The notes under the pieces were generated by a model. It saw only the letters and a list, made by a program, of their open reading frames with translations. It did not search any database and was not told the DNA's origin. A stretch of 64,000 nt of DNA from the NCBI GenBank assembly GCA_040754075.1, contig JBFMDH010000002.1:62001-126000 (forward strand), written 5' to 3'. The stretch's first letter is position 1, and every line of letters starts with the position of its first letter. The stretch comes from Acidobacteriota bacterium (GTDB lineage: Bacteria; Acidobacteriota; Blastocatellia; UBA7656). Positions 50,806 to 60,975 of this stretch are shown here, piece by piece. A program made the translations under genes and the position numbers.

Positions 50806-51972
50806 ATGTTGCCCATCACTTTCTGGATGAATATGCCATCCTTTTATCAGGATGATTTGCTCAATGTGCTCTCGGCATCCGACGAGGTTGATTTACAAGT
50901 TATCTTTGCCCATCCTTTAACATCCGATAGAGCACAGCTTGGCTGGAAACCACAGGCAAGAAATTATCCGCATCGCACACTCAGCAGTCGTTATGCGCTA
51001 GGTGATGCCATGCGGCTTGCGCGCGCTGGACGCGAGCGGTTGCATATCGTCAATGGCATCTGGGCGGAACCGGCTTTCGCCGCGGCGCTTGGCGTACTGG
51101 CAAAATCGCAGAGCCAATTTCTGATTTATTCGGAAGCGCCAGACCCGACGCATCCCGCAAGCGGACTCAAAAAATTATTGCGCAATGGTTTCGGCAAATG
51201 GGTCGCGCATCGCTCAAGCGGGCTTCTCGCGGTGTCGCATTTTGCCGCTCAGTTTTACGCCGAACTCGGCTTTGATGAAACCCGCATCTATCCGTTTGGC
51301 TATTTTCGCGCGCTTGATGATGCGATTAGTGAAAGCCTCAAAATTAACGACTGCTTATCCGCTGATTCCGCAATCGAAATTATTTTTGTCGGGCAACTCG
51401 CGCGACGCAAAGGCATAGATATTTTGCTTGATGCCATTGCGCCGCTTTGCCGTGAATACCCGAAATTGAAATTGACGCTTATCGGAGTTGGCGAATCGGA
51501 AACCGCTTTGCGACAGCAGGCTGAAAACTCAGGTATCACTGGGCGGGTCGGTTTTATTGGCGCGATGCCTTCGGATGAAATTCCGCAACGCCTCGCAAAA
51601 GCCCGGGCGCTCGTTCTGCCATCGCGCTGGGATGGCTGGGGACTGGTGGTCAACGAAGCGTTGACCGCAGGCGTTCCGGTAATCGTTTCCGACCGCTGCG
51701 GCGCGGCAGATTTGATTCAACAAGGGGTCAACGGATTTATTTTTCGCAGTGAAAATGTTGATAGTCTGCGCCGCGCCTGTCGCCGGTTTTTAAATTCGAG
51801 CGAAGCGCAAACCTCAATGCGCCGCGCCGCCCGCGCCACCGGTGAAGCGATTTCCGCAGCAGTTGCTGCCGCCTACCTGATTGATTGTTTGCAGCAGGTG
51901 ATGCGAAATTCGCAAGTGAAGCCGATGCCGCCGTGGGCGCAAATCTCTTTTGCCGAGAACCGCAAATTTTGA
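50806..51972 (+). CDS. Glycosyltransferase family 4
   Basis: A 388-residue GT-B enzyme with VGQLARRKGIDILLDAIAPL and LPSRWDGWGLVVNEALTAGV followed by PVIVSDRCGAADLI, the usual donor-binding region. ATG at 50806, 13 bases after the polymerase stop. Its end overlaps the TTG start of the next glycosyltransferase. Confidence 0.9.
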   Translation: MLPITFWMNMPSFYQDDLLNVLSASDEVDLQVIFAHPLTSDRAQLGWKPQARNYPHRTLSSRYALGDAMRLARAGRERLHIVNGIWAEPAFAAALGVLAKSQSQFLIYSEAPDPTHPASGLKKLLRNGFGKWVAHRSSGLLAVSHFAAQFYAELGFDETRIYPFGYFRALDDAISESLKINDCLSADSAIEIIFVGQLARRKGIDILLDAIAPLCREYPKLKLTLIGVGESETALRQQAENSGITGRVGFIGAMPSDEIPQRLAKARALVLPSRWDGWGLVVNEALTAGVPVIVSDRCGAADLIQQGVNGFIFRSENVDSLRRACRRFLNSSEAQTSMRRAARATGEAISAAVAAAYLIDCLQQVMRNSQVKPMPPWAQISFAENRKF

Positions 51973-53249
51973 AAATCTGTTTTCTGGTTGATGCGCGCAG
52001 TCCGATTGCCCGCAATTGGATTGGTTACTTTGTCGAACGCGACCACGAGGTGCACATCATCTCTTCTTACCCGTGTTCGACGGATGATTTTTTACCGGCG
52101 ACGTTGCACCAGACGCCGGTCGCTTTTGCCAACTTTTCACGCGCTTCAAAAAATAAAAAATTATCCGCAACCATCGTAAACGATGAATCTCTGTCAGCGA
52201 ATCCGCCGATCAGCGAATCCAGGAAACCGGGGCTTGCGAACTGGCAGGCAAACCTCACGGCAAAACTTTCGCTTGCCGTGCAACATTGTCTTTTGCCTTT
52301 TGATGTTGAACGCCACGTCAGCAAAATCGCGCGCTTATTTGAACAGCTTTCGCCTGACCTCATTCACGCTATGCGGATTCCGTTTGAAGGGATACTCGCA
52401 GCCAAAGCCGCGCCCGCACAGGTGCCGCTGCTGATTTCCGTCTGGGGCAATGATTTCACCCTCTGGGCTTCGCGCAACCCTTTGATTGCCGGGCAAACCG
52501 TAGACGCGCTCAAACGCGCCGACGCTTTGCACACCGATTGTCAGCGCGATTTGCAGATGGCAATTCGCGACTGGCAATTCGCTTCTCATAAGCCCGCAAT
52601 CATTCTGCCGGGCGCAGGCGGCATTCGCAGCGATTTATTTTATGCAGGCGAGGTTGATGAAAGTCTGCAAGCGCAATTGAACATTTGCGCAGATGCGCCG
52701 GTGGTGATGAATCCGCGAGGCATACGCGGTTATGTTCGCAACGATGTATTTTTTGAAGCGATACCTCTGGCGCTCGAGCAATTTCCGCAAACGATTTTTC
52801 TCGGCGTCGCCATGCAGGGCAATGCGTTTGCGGAAAATTATGTTCGGAAACTCAGGCTTGAAAATAATGTCCGCTTACTGCCCACGGTGACCTCTAAACG
52901 CCTGGCGGAACTCTTTCGCCTCTCGCAAATTGTCCTGTCACCGAGCCTGCACGACGGCACGCCGAATACCCTGCTCGAAGCAATGGCTTGCGGGTGCTTT
53001 CCGGTGGCAGGCGATATTGCATCGGTTCGCGAATGGATTGTGAGCGGCGCAAACGGCTTGCTTTGCGATGCGAATGATAAACGGTCTGTGGCTGATGCAC
53101 TGATTCGCGCTTTGCGAGACGCCGAGTTGCGCGACAGCGCGCGCGCGAAAAATTTACAACTCATTGGCGAGCGCGCCGACTACAACCAGGTGATGCAACA
53201 AGCCGAAGATTTTTACAAAAGCCTCATTCGCCAGCACAAAGCCAAATGA
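51969..53249 (+). CDS. Glycosyltransferase family 4
   Basis: About 426 residues from a TTG at 51969 that overlaps the previous stop (TTGA); the open frame extends to 51885 but the domain begins at LKICFLVDARSPIARNWIGY. The donor domain has FLGVAMQGNAFAENYV, LSPSLHDGTPNTLLEAMACG and GDIASVREWI. An unusual spacer (about 65-115) is rich in Ser, Asn and Lys. The end overlaps the DUF362 gene by four bases. Confidence 0.87.
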   Translation: MKICFLVDARSPIARNWIGYFVERDHEVHIISSYPCSTDDFLPATLHQTPVAFANFSRASKNKKLSATIVNDESLSANPPISESRKPGLANWQANLTAKLSLAVQHCLLPFDVERHVSKIARLFEQLSPDLIHAMRIPFEGILAAKAAPAQVPLLISVWGNDFTLWASRNPLIAGQTVDALKRADALHTDCQRDLQMAIRDWQFASHKPAIILPGAGGIRSDLFYAGEVDESLQAQLNICADAPVVMNPRGIRGYVRNDVFFEAIPLALEQFPQTIFLGVAMQGNAFAENYVRKLRLENNVRLLPTVTSKRLAELFRLSQIVLSPSLHDGTPNTLLEAMACGCFPVAGDIASVREWIVSGANGLLCDANDKRSVADALIRALRDAELRDSARAKNLQLIGERADYNQVMQQAEDFYKSLIRQHKAK

Positions 53250-54778
53250 AAATAGCAATGGATGAAAAAACGGTAATTGCCTATTCATCAACCGCAACTG
53301 CGTATCCGCAAATTGCGCCCTTTCATCCGCACCAGCACTATCCTGAAAATCTATTTTCGGAACTCGGCGGCGAGTCAAACCTGGTCTACGAAAGCGTGCG
53401 CGCCTGTTTTCAACAAGCGGGACTTCATGCCGAATATTTTGATGCGCCGGATTGGAACCCGCTCGGCGAATTGCTGCACCCGGGCGAAACCGTTCTGTTA
53501 AAACCCAACCTGGTAAAAGAATCTCATCCACGCGACCCGCAAGGCTGGCAGTATGTGCTCACCCACGGCAGTGTCATTCGCGCCGTCGCCGATTACGTTT
53601 ATAAAGCCATCGGTAGCAAAGGCAAAATCATTATTGCCGACGCGCCGCAAACCGATTCTGCTTTTGCGGCGATTGTGCGCAGACTTGGGCTTGATACCAT
53701 CAAAGAGTTCTACCAATCAAAAGGTCTCAATTTTGAATTGATCGATTTGCGCCGCGAAGAATGGACGAATCGCGATGGGGTGATTGTCCATCGTCGCGCA
53801 CTCGCGGAAAACCCGTATGGCAATGTCGCATTTGATTTAGCTCAGGCGAGCGAATTCGTTGACCACAGCGGCGCGGGAAATTATTACGGCGCGGATTATG
53901 ATGACCGCGAAGTCAATTTTCATCACACCAACGGACGCCACGAATATTTGATTGCCGGTTGCGCCATCAAATGCGATGTGATTTTCAGCTTGCCGAAATT
54001 GAAGACCCATAAAAAAGCCGGTATCACCGTGAGTTTGAAAAATCTGGTTGGCATCAACGGCGATAAAAACTGGTTGCCGCATCACACCGAAGGCCACCCC
54101 GCCGAAGGCGGCGACGAACACCCAAACCCCGATGCAAAACATAAAACTGAACGCCGACTGGCGGCAATGTTGCGCCGCATGTCACTTGCAATGCCCGGGG
54201 TCGGAACACTCACGCATCGCTATGCGCGGCGCATCGGCAAACATATTTTCGGCGATACTGAAACCGTGATTCGCAGCGGCAACTGGCACGGCAACGATAC
54301 CATCTGGCGAATGTGTCTGGATTTGAACAAACTGATTTTATATGGCAATGCAGATGGCTCTTTACGCGAAGGCTTAGCTGAAAATCGCAAACGCCATTAT
54401 GTGCTGGTCGATGGCATCATTGCCGGTGAAGGCAGCGGTCCGGTAAATCCCGACCCCATCAATGCCGGGTTGATTATTTTCGGACTGCACCCTGCAAGCG
54501 TCGATGCGGCGTGCGCTTATTTGATGGGCTTTGACCCCGAACGCATTCCCATTGTGCGACAGGCATTTCGCTGTCGCCATTTTCCGCTTGCCGAGTGGGA
54601 TTGGCGCGATGTGCAAATCCTCAGCAATCACCAAGCCTGGAATCATCGCTTGCCGGAAATTGCGGACGCGGCGACCTTGCATTTCAAACCGCATTTCGGC
54701 TGGCGCGAACATATAGAACGCCCACCGATGATTCAAGTTGAAGCGCCGCAAGCTGAGACAAAAAATTCGTCGCGTTGA
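53246..54778 (+). CDS. DUF362 domain protein
   Basis: A 510-residue protein with DUF362 features: LLKPNLVKESHP, ADYVYKAIGSKGKIIIADAP, VIFSLPKLKTHKKAGITVSL then KNLVGINGDKNWLPHH, and VDGIIAGEGSGPVNP. Proteins of this family are found with ferredoxins and in glycan loci; function is not settled. There is no added ferredoxin domain. A histidine/glutamate-rich segment HHTEGHPAEGGDEHPNPD near 280 could bind metal. Translationally coupled to the GT4 gene upstream. Confidence 0.82.
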   Translation: MKIAMDEKTVIAYSSTATAYPQIAPFHPHQHYPENLFSELGGESNLVYESVRACFQQAGLHAEYFDAPDWNPLGELLHPGETVLLKPNLVKESHPRDPQGWQYVLTHGSVIRAVADYVYKAIGSKGKIIIADAPQTDSAFAAIVRRLGLDTIKEFYQSKGLNFELIDLRREEWTNRDGVIVHRRALAENPYGNVAFDLAQASEFVDHSGAGNYYGADYDDREVNFHHTNGRHEYLIAGCAIKCDVIFSLPKLKTHKKAGITVSLKNLVGINGDKNWLPHHTEGHPAEGGDEHPNPDAKHKTERRLAAMLRRMSLAMPGVGTLTHRYARRIGKHIFGDTETVIRSGNWHGNDTIWRMCLDLNKLILYGNADGSLREGLAENRKRHYVLVDGIIAGEGSGPVNPDPINAGLIIFGLHPASVDAACAYLMGFDPERIPIVRQAFRCRHFPLAEWDWRDVQILSNHQAWNHRLPEIADAATLHFKPHFGWREHIERPPMIQVEAPQAETKNSSR

Positions 54779-54801
54779 TTACGGCTTCGTTTTAACAATC
54801 C

Positions 54802-56220
54802 ATGACAGCTCACTGGCAAGAAAAGCTCTATTCAACGTTACCCATATCTTTGCAGAATCTGGCTTGCACGATTGAAGGCAAGCGCCAACGCAAGCTGCGA
54901 TTTGGTGGCGAGTTTGAAAAGTTACTTGAGTGGCTGGAACAATCCCAATGGTGGTCTGCCAAACAGATTCGAGTTTATCAGGAAGCCGAATTGCAAAAAC
55001 TGATTCACCATGCCTATCACACGACTCCCTTTTATCGTCGTCGATTCGATGAACATAAACTGAAACCGGCAGATATTAAAACCCTTGCTGATTTACAAAA
55101 ACTTCCGTTGCTTACCAAAGAGGATGTGCGAAATCACTTTCGCGAAATGGTATCGAGCGAATTCAATAGTAAAGAGATGAAGTTATGCCAGACCAGTGGC
55201 ACGACCGGAAAGAGTTTGAAGTTTTACCAGGAGCCGCGCGCGATTCAATTTCGCTGGGCGGTGTGGTGGCGGCATCGCCAGCGTTTCGGCGTGAAATTCG
55301 ATTCGCCGTATGCCACATTCACAGGGCTTGCCGCAGTGCCGCTGGCGCAAAATCAACCGCCGTTCTGGCGCGAAAACCGCGCCCTCCATCAGACGATTTT
55401 CACCATGCACCATCTCACTCCCGGAAAAATTGAAACGATTGTCGAACGATTGAACGAAGGCGGCTTCACTTATTATGCCGGCTATCCTTCCATTCTGTTC
55501 GTACTGGCGGAATTCATTGAACGATTTGACTACGCGATCAGCGCGCCGCCGAAAAAGATTTTTACCGGGGCAGAAAATTTGTATGAACATCACCGCCAAT
55601 TGATTGCAAAAATCTTCAAAGCTGAGGTGACCGATGAGTATGGATTTTCGGAAGGCTGCGGCAATGCTTCGCGTTGTGAGCGAGACCGGTTTCATGAAGA
55701 TTTTGAATTTGGCATCTTGGAATGTGGAGAACCTGAATTTTTAGACGAGAACACCAGACAGGGACGAATCATCGCCACAGGGTTTAGCAGTTATGGCATG
55801 CCATTTATTCGCTATGATGTCGGTGATGTGGGAACCTGGAAAATGGACAATTGCGCGTGTGGCAGATATTCCAACGCGCTGACGCAAATCAATGGACGAA
55901 TCGAAGATTTTGTGATCACGCCCGAAGGTTCGCGGATTTTGCGCTTCGACTATATTTTTAAAGACACCCAACAGGTTTGTGACGCTCAGGTCGTGCAAAA
56001 AGAGTCAGGCGGTGTGGTGTTGCGAATTGTCCGGCGTCCGGCGTATTCGCAACGTGACGAAGCGCATTTAAGAGATGCGATGCGCGAAAAAATCAGCCCG
56101 ACCTTGTTGGTGGAATTTGAGTATGTCGAAGAAATCGAACGTGAAAGCAATGGCAAAATTCGTGCGGTTAAATCGTTTCTTAAACCTGAAATCGTCAATG
56201 CGAAATCCATACTTTCATAA
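54802..56220 (+). CDS. PaaK-like adenylate-forming ligase (CapK family)
   Basis: A 472-residue protein of the phenylacetate-CoA ligase group as found in capsule loci (CapK). Visible are the AMP-binding CQTSGTTGKSLKFYQ, DEYGFSEGCGN, PFIRYDVGDVGTW and the C-terminal GRIEDFVITPEGSRI. CxxCxRY-like cysteines (NCACGRY) are present near 352. It may activate an acyl or amino acid group for attachment to the polysaccharide; the carrier is not known. Confidence 0.85.
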   Translation: MTAHWQEKLYSTLPISLQNLACTIEGKRQRKLRFGGEFEKLLEWLEQSQWWSAKQIRVYQEAELQKLIHHAYHTTPFYRRRFDEHKLKPADIKTLADLQKLPLLTKEDVRNHFREMVSSEFNSKEMKLCQTSGTTGKSLKFYQEPRAIQFRWAVWWRHRQRFGVKFDSPYATFTGLAAVPLAQNQPPFWRENRALHQTIFTMHHLTPGKIETIVERLNEGGFTYYAGYPSILFVLAEFIERFDYAISAPPKKIFTGAENLYEHHRQLIAKIFKAEVTDEYGFSEGCGNASRCERDRFHEDFEFGILECGEPEFLDENTRQGRIIATGFSSYGMPFIRYDVGDVGTWKMDNCACGRYSNALTQINGRIEDFVITPEGSRILRFDYIFKDTQQVCDAQVVQKESGGVVLRIVRRPAYSQRDEAHLRDAMREKISPTLLVEFEYVEEIERESNGKIRAVKSFLKPEIVNAKSILS

Positions 56221-56222
56221 CC

Positions 56223-58436
56223 TTGAATGTTTGGATTAAGGCGTTAAAACCGGTGATGAAAAAAATCCAACAGTTCAATCACCTCTGGCGACACTTCGGT
56301 ACGGATTGGCTGGCTTTTCGCCTGGCTTATGCAACGCGACTGAAAATCGGGGCGCTGCGCAGGAAATTACCGGCGACCCATTGGCATGAACAACCGCTCA
56401 GTAAGTTTTTAAGTGATGTAAAGCTTGCTGACCCCGAAGGCTATTTCGAGTATCGGCGTTTGCGCGCGCCCGGATTTTTTTTCGACTGCGAAAATCGTCA
56501 GGCTTTTCAATCACACTTTGCCGGTTGGGATAGCGCAGCAGTGATTACCCCGCTTGAACTGAGTGCGCGACTTGAGCGTGGTGAGTTGCGATATTTTGAA
56601 CACACCTTCGCGGCAGCGGGTTTTCCCCCCGATTGGCACCGCAATCCATTTACCGGGCAACGCGCGCCGGTCGATTTACATTGGAGCGCGATTGGTGATT
56701 TTGATTACGGCGACATCAAAATCATCTGGGAGCCTTCGCGGTTTGCATTCGCTTACCCATTGACGCGGAGTTACTGGCGAACCGGTGATGACGTCCACGC
56801 CGAACGGTTCTGGCAAGCCTTTGAAGACTGGCGCGCTCACAACCCGCCGCAACTTGGGGTCAACTGGAAATGTGGACAAGAGACCGCCTTTCGCGTGATG
56901 GCATGGTGCTTTGCGCTCTACGGTTTGTTTGACGCGCCCGCAACGACTGCGAGTCGAGTAGCCCAACTCGCGCAGGCGATTGCCGTGTCGGGCGAACGCA
57001 TCGCCGCGAATCTCGATTACGCGCTCAGTCAAAAAAATAATCACGGCATCAGCGAAGCCGTTGGCATCTTTACCATTGGCACCCTGTTTCCCGAATTTCG
57101 TGAAGCCGCAAGCTGGCAAGCCAAGGGACGCGAGGTGCTCGAATCGCAGGCTCGCGAATTGATTTATGAAGACGGCGCGTTTTCGCAACACTCGCTAAAT
57201 TATGAGCGTCTGATGCTGCACGATTATTTGTGGGCGGTGCGACTTGGCGAAATTATAGGTGCGCCATTTAGCGATGAGTTGCAAACCAAACTTTGCGCGG
57301 CGACAAATTTTCTCTATCAACTTCAGGACGAAACGACCGGGCGATTGCCGAATTATGGACATAACGATGGCGCGCTCGTTTTGCCTTTGAACAACTCAGA
57401 CTATCAGGATTTTCGCCCGCTGATTCAGGCGATGAATTATTTAACGGAAAAGACGCGCTGTTATGAAAGCGGCGCGTGGGATGAAGATTTGCTCTGGCTG
57501 TTTGGCGAGGATGCGCTCAAGTCGCCGGTTCGACAAAAGACCCGCGAAGATTTGCAAGCCGCGCACAGCGGTTATTACACCTTGCGTGCTCAGGAAAGTT
57601 TCGTCTTTACAGGTTGCGGCGAATTCGCGCATCGCCCGGCGCAAGCCGATTTATTGCATATGGATTTATGGTGGCGCGGGCAAAACATCGCTATGGATGC
57701 AGGCACATTCAGCTACCATGCGCCCTTGCCGTGGGATAACGCGCTTGCCCATACGGCATTTCATAACACCGTGACGGTTGACGGATTTGATCAGATGAAC
57801 CGCGCCGGAAAATTTTTGTGGTTGCCGTGGGCGCGCGGCAAATGTTTGCACAGGTGTCGTTCACAGGCTGAACATCTAGCCTGTTTTGAAGGCACACATA
57901 ACGGGTTTGAACGACTGGCTTCACCCGTTGGTTATCGCAGAGCCATTGCGCAACTCGGCGAGTGTTGGCTGGTAGTTGATGAACTCACTGCCGCAACTGA
58001 CCATCAATATCGCCTGCATTGGTTGCTTGCCGATGCGCCTTATGAATGGAATGAACAAGCGAAAGTGATGAAACTGGCTACAGCGGCGGGTGATTATTAT
58101 TTGTACCTGCTGACGCTTGAGGGCAACGCCGAGGTTTCGATGGTCAGAGCCGATGAACGCAGCGCGCGCGGTTGGTGCGCGCCTTATTACAACGACCGCC
58201 AGGCGGCGCTTTCGGTTGCGCTCACCACCTGCGCAAAAACCGTGCGTTGGCTTTCATTTTTTAGTCCTGAGCCATGTTCACTGGAAAACGATGAATCAAC
58301 TTTACGGGTGCAAAGCGATAACTTTCAGGCGACAGTGAACTGGCAAACCGCTGAACGAGAAAATAATTTTCGCAAACCGCTGATTGCAACACTGACGATT
58401 CACGGTGCGCTCAAAGACCGATTGGAGATCGGTTGA
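56223..58436 (+). CDS. Heparinase II/III family protein
   Basis: A 737-residue protein with an N-terminal alpha/alpha toroid (about 130-440; NWKCGQETAFRVMAWCFALY, QKNNHGISEAVGIFTIGTLF, FSQHSLNYERLMLHDYLWAV) and a C-terminal beta-sandwich (about 455-730; LHMDLWWRGQNIAMDAGTFS, HNTVTVDGFDQMNRAGKFLW). Catalytic Asn/Tyr/His candidates lie in NNHGIS and SLNYERL. No signal peptide is evident, unlike most polysaccharide lyases. In exopolysaccharide loci such proteins may trim the chain. TTG start at 56223, three bases after the previous stop. Confidence 0.88.
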   Translation: MNVWIKALKPVMKKIQQFNHLWRHFGTDWLAFRLAYATRLKIGALRRKLPATHWHEQPLSKFLSDVKLADPEGYFEYRRLRAPGFFFDCENRQAFQSHFAGWDSAAVITPLELSARLERGELRYFEHTFAAAGFPPDWHRNPFTGQRAPVDLHWSAIGDFDYGDIKIIWEPSRFAFAYPLTRSYWRTGDDVHAERFWQAFEDWRAHNPPQLGVNWKCGQETAFRVMAWCFALYGLFDAPATTASRVAQLAQAIAVSGERIAANLDYALSQKNNHGISEAVGIFTIGTLFPEFREAASWQAKGREVLESQARELIYEDGAFSQHSLNYERLMLHDYLWAVRLGEIIGAPFSDELQTKLCAATNFLYQLQDETTGRLPNYGHNDGALVLPLNNSDYQDFRPLIQAMNYLTEKTRCYESGAWDEDLLWLFGEDALKSPVRQKTREDLQAAHSGYYTLRAQESFVFTGCGEFAHRPAQADLLHMDLWWRGQNIAMDAGTFSYHAPLPWDNALAHTAFHNTVTVDGFDQMNRAGKFLWLPWARGKCLHRCRSQAEHLACFEGTHNGFERLASPVGYRRAIAQLGECWLVVDELTAATDHQYRLHWLLADAPYEWNEQAKVMKLATAAGDYYLYLLTLEGNAEVSMVRADERSARGWCAPYYNDRQAALSVALTTCAKTVRWLSFFSPEPCSLENDESTLRVQSDNFQATVNWQTAERENNFRKPLIATLTIHGALKDRLEIG

Positions 58437-59647
58437 TGCAGGTACTCTTGATTCATCAATCGTTCGCTTTGCCCAGAGATGCCGGTGGGACGCGCCATTT
58501 TGAACTGTTCGGTAAAGCGATACAACATGGGCATCGTTTTACCGTGATCACCAGTGACATCAGTTATCTCACGGCGAGCCGCCAACTCGCATACCCCAAA
58601 GATGAAACCGTTGCCGGTATTCGCGTGTTGCGGGTTTTTACTTATCGCGCGCGGCGAAATTTTATCGGGCGACTTTTCGGGTTTATCAGTTTTGCGTTAT
58701 CGGCTTTTGCGCGGGGGCTTGCGGTCGGCGATGTCGATGTGGTGATGGGAACTTCGCCGCCGATATTCCAGGCGGCTTCGGCGTGGTTGATTGCTGCGCT
58801 GCGTCGCCGTCCGTTTTTACTGGAGATTCGCGACCTGTGGCCCGAGTTCATTATCAACATGGGCAAGCTCAAAAATCCGCTGGCGATTCGACTTTCCAGA
58901 TGGCTGGAAAAGTTTTTGTATCAACGCGCCACCCATTTGCTGGTCAATTCTCCGGCATACGTTGATTATCTAATCAACAAAGGCGTTGCGTCTGAAAAAA
59001 TCACTTTGATTCCGAACGGTGTTGACCCGGCGATGTTCGACCCGAAAACCGATGGTCGAGAGATTCGTTCTCAGTTTGGTCTTGATGGAAAATTTGTCAT
59101 CGTTTATGCAGGAGCCATCAGCCTGGCAAATGATGTGGGTTTATTGCTCGATGCCGCAGCGCGACTCGACGATGATGGGCGTATCAGGTTTTTAATTGTC
59201 GGCGATGGCAATGAACGCGAACGTCTGGAACAGTCTGTAAGCCAACGACAGTTGAAAAATGTGATTTTTACGGGCGCGAAACCGAAACAGGAAATGGCTG
59301 ATTTCCTGGCGAGCGCCGATGCTTGCGTTGCGGTGTTGCAAAACATCGAAATGTTTCGCCTGACCTATCCGAACAAAGTATTTGATTATCTTGCCGCCGG
59401 TCGTCCGGTTTTACTGGCGATTGATGGCGTCATTCGTGAAGTCGTCGAAACCGCGCAGGCAGGAATTTTTATAAAGCCCGGCAATGCCGAGGCGCTTGCC
59501 GACGCCGCGCGTTTCCTGTGCGAACATGAAAGCGAGCGCCAGGCGATGGGCGAACGCGGTCGCGCCTATGTTGAAAAATATTTCAATCGCGATGACCAGG
59601 GTCGCGCCTTCATTGATTTGATTGAAAAAGTCAGCAGAAAAAATTGA
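58436..59647 (+). CDS. Glycosyltransferase family 4 (WbuB-like)
   Basis: 403 residues from the ATG that overlaps the previous stop (TGATG). N-terminal LLIHQSFALPRDAGGTRHFE and the segment FLLEIRDLWPEFIINMGKLK are typical of WbuB-type N-acetylfucosamine or amino-sugar transferases. The donor domain has IPNGVDPAMFDP, VYAGAISLANDVGLLLDAAA and FRLTYPNKVFDYLAAGRPVL. Confidence 0.92.
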   Translation: MQVLLIHQSFALPRDAGGTRHFELFGKAIQHGHRFTVITSDISYLTASRQLAYPKDETVAGIRVLRVFTYRARRNFIGRLFGFISFALSAFARGLAVGDVDVVMGTSPPIFQAASAWLIAALRRRPFLLEIRDLWPEFIINMGKLKNPLAIRLSRWLEKFLYQRATHLLVNSPAYVDYLINKGVASEKITLIPNGVDPAMFDPKTDGREIRSQFGLDGKFVIVYAGAISLANDVGLLLDAAARLDDDGRIRFLIVGDGNERERLEQSVSQRQLKNVIFTGAKPKQEMADFLASADACVAVLQNIEMFRLTYPNKVFDYLAAGRPVLLAIDGVIREVVETAQAGIFIKPGNAEALADAARFLCEHESERQAMGERGRAYVEKYFNRDDQGRAFIDLIEKVSRKN

Positions 59648-59665
59648 GCAGAAAACCGGTTGTTT

Positions 59666-60313
59666 ATGCCGAAAGCCTTAAAATCAACCCGCACCTTTTA
59701 TCAACGAAGCGGCAAACGGTTGTTTGATTTGCTGCTAATGGTAATCGCTTTGCCGGTTGTATTGCCGCTTGCGTGCATCACCGCGCTGATGGTTCGTTGG
59801 CGACTCGGTGCGCCGGTGTTATTTAAACAACAACGACTGGGATTTAATGGGCATAGTTTTCAGATTTGCAAATTCCGCACGATGACTGATACGCGAGATG
59901 AGGCGGGAAATTTATTGCCCGATAGCGAACGCCTCACCCCGTTTGGAAAATTTTTGCGCGCCGCGAGCCTCGATGAATTGCCCGAATTGCTTAACGTTTT
60001 AAGCGGCGAGATGAGTCTGGTGGGACCGCGCCCGCTGCACGCCCATTATCGCGAGCGATACAGCGCAAAACAGTTTCGCCGCCATGAGGTGTTGCCGGGT
60101 GTCACCGGCTGGGCGCAAATCAACGGGCGCAATGCGCTCGACTGGGAACAGAAATTTGCGCTCGATGTGTGGTATGTTGACCGGCAAACTTTCGCGCTGG
60201 ATGTTAAAATCCTCGCGCTGACCGCGTGGAAAATTCTGAAGCGCGAAGGCATTAATCAGGCGGGGCAGGCGACCGCACAGGAATTCACAGGAAGTTTGCA
60301 CAAAAAGGCTTGA
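59666..60313 (+). CDS. Undecaprenyl-phosphate phosphoglycosyltransferase (PglC/WcaJ catalytic domain)
   Basis: About 215 residues from the ATG at 59666 (an in-frame TTG at 59660 is possible). It is the monotopic catalytic domain only: one re-entrant hydrophobic helix (FDLLLMVIALPVVLPLACIT), then LFKQQRLGFNGHSFQICKFR, the catalytic Asp-Glu in SLDELPELLNVL, and SLVGPRPLHAHY. It starts lipid-linked repeat-unit assembly. It lacks the N-terminal four-helix domain of WcaJ; a similar domain is found instead on the SDR protein at 62201. Confidence 0.92.
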   Translation: MPKALKSTRTFYQRSGKRLFDLLLMVIALPVVLPLACITALMVRWRLGAPVLFKQQRLGFNGHSFQICKFRTMTDTRDEAGNLLPDSERLTPFGKFLRAASLDELPELLNVLSGEMSLVGPRPLHAHYRERYSAKQFRRHEVLPGVTGWAQINGRNALDWEQKFALDVWYVDRQTFALDVKILALTAWKILKREGINQAGQATAQEFTGSLHKKA

Positions 60314-60975
60314 GCAAATTGCAACGCATCGTCATCATCGGCGCAGGTGGACACGGGCGCGAAGTCGCAGATATTTTGCGCCATCAATCACAAATTCAAG
60401 GGCAGATTGACATCGTCGGATTCATTGACGATAACCCGGCGCTTCGCGGGCAACTGCTCGACGGTGTGCCTGTGCTTGGCGACTGGACGTGGTTTGAGGG
60501 CGTCGGTCGCCGGGACTTCGCGGTCATCACTGCCGTGGGCAATCCGCTAATTAATCAACAACTGGTTGAACGCGCGCACCAACTTGAATTAAAGTTCGTG
60601 AGTGCGATTTCACCTCTTGCGCACCTCTCTTCGTTTGCGCGACTCGGCGAAGGAGTAACCATCTTTCCTCACGCCGTGGTCAATACCAACGCCTTCATTG
60701 CGAGCCATGTGATTTTGAACATCGGCGTAAGCGTCAGTCATGACACCCAGGTCGGACGTTATACGAATATCAATCCCGGCGCGCATCTGGCGGGCAATGT
60801 GACGGTCGGTGAAGGTTGTTACATCGGCATGGGCGCAAACATCATTCAGGGGCGAACCATCGGCGATTGGTCTATCGTCGGCGCGGGCGCAACCGTAATT
60901 GCGGATTTGCCTGAGCGCGTCACCGCCGTCGGCGTCCCTGCGCGAATCATTAAAACCAGAGAAATCGAATCATGA
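60310..60975 (+). CDS. Sugar O/N-acetyltransferase, PglD/NeuD type
   Basis: A 221-residue protein with an N-terminal Rossmann-like domain (IVIIGAGGHGREVADILRHQ, DIVGFIDDNP) and a left-handed beta-helix (GEGVTIFPHAVVNTNAFIAS, GEGCYIGMGANIIQG) with the catalytic His in NIGVSVSHDTQVG. PglD-type enzymes acetylate the 4-amino group of UDP-linked amino sugars. TTG start overlapping the previous stop; the next gene overlaps it by four bases. Confidence 0.9.
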   Translation: MSKLQRIVIIGAGGHGREVADILRHQSQIQGQIDIVGFIDDNPALRGQLLDGVPVLGDWTWFEGVGRRDFAVITAVGNPLINQQLVERAHQLELKFVSAISPLAHLSSFARLGEGVTIFPHAVVNTNAFIASHVILNIGVSVSHDTQVGRYTNINPGAHLAGNVTVGEGCYIGMGANIIQGRTIGDWSIVGAGATVIADLPERVTAVGVPARIIKTREIES

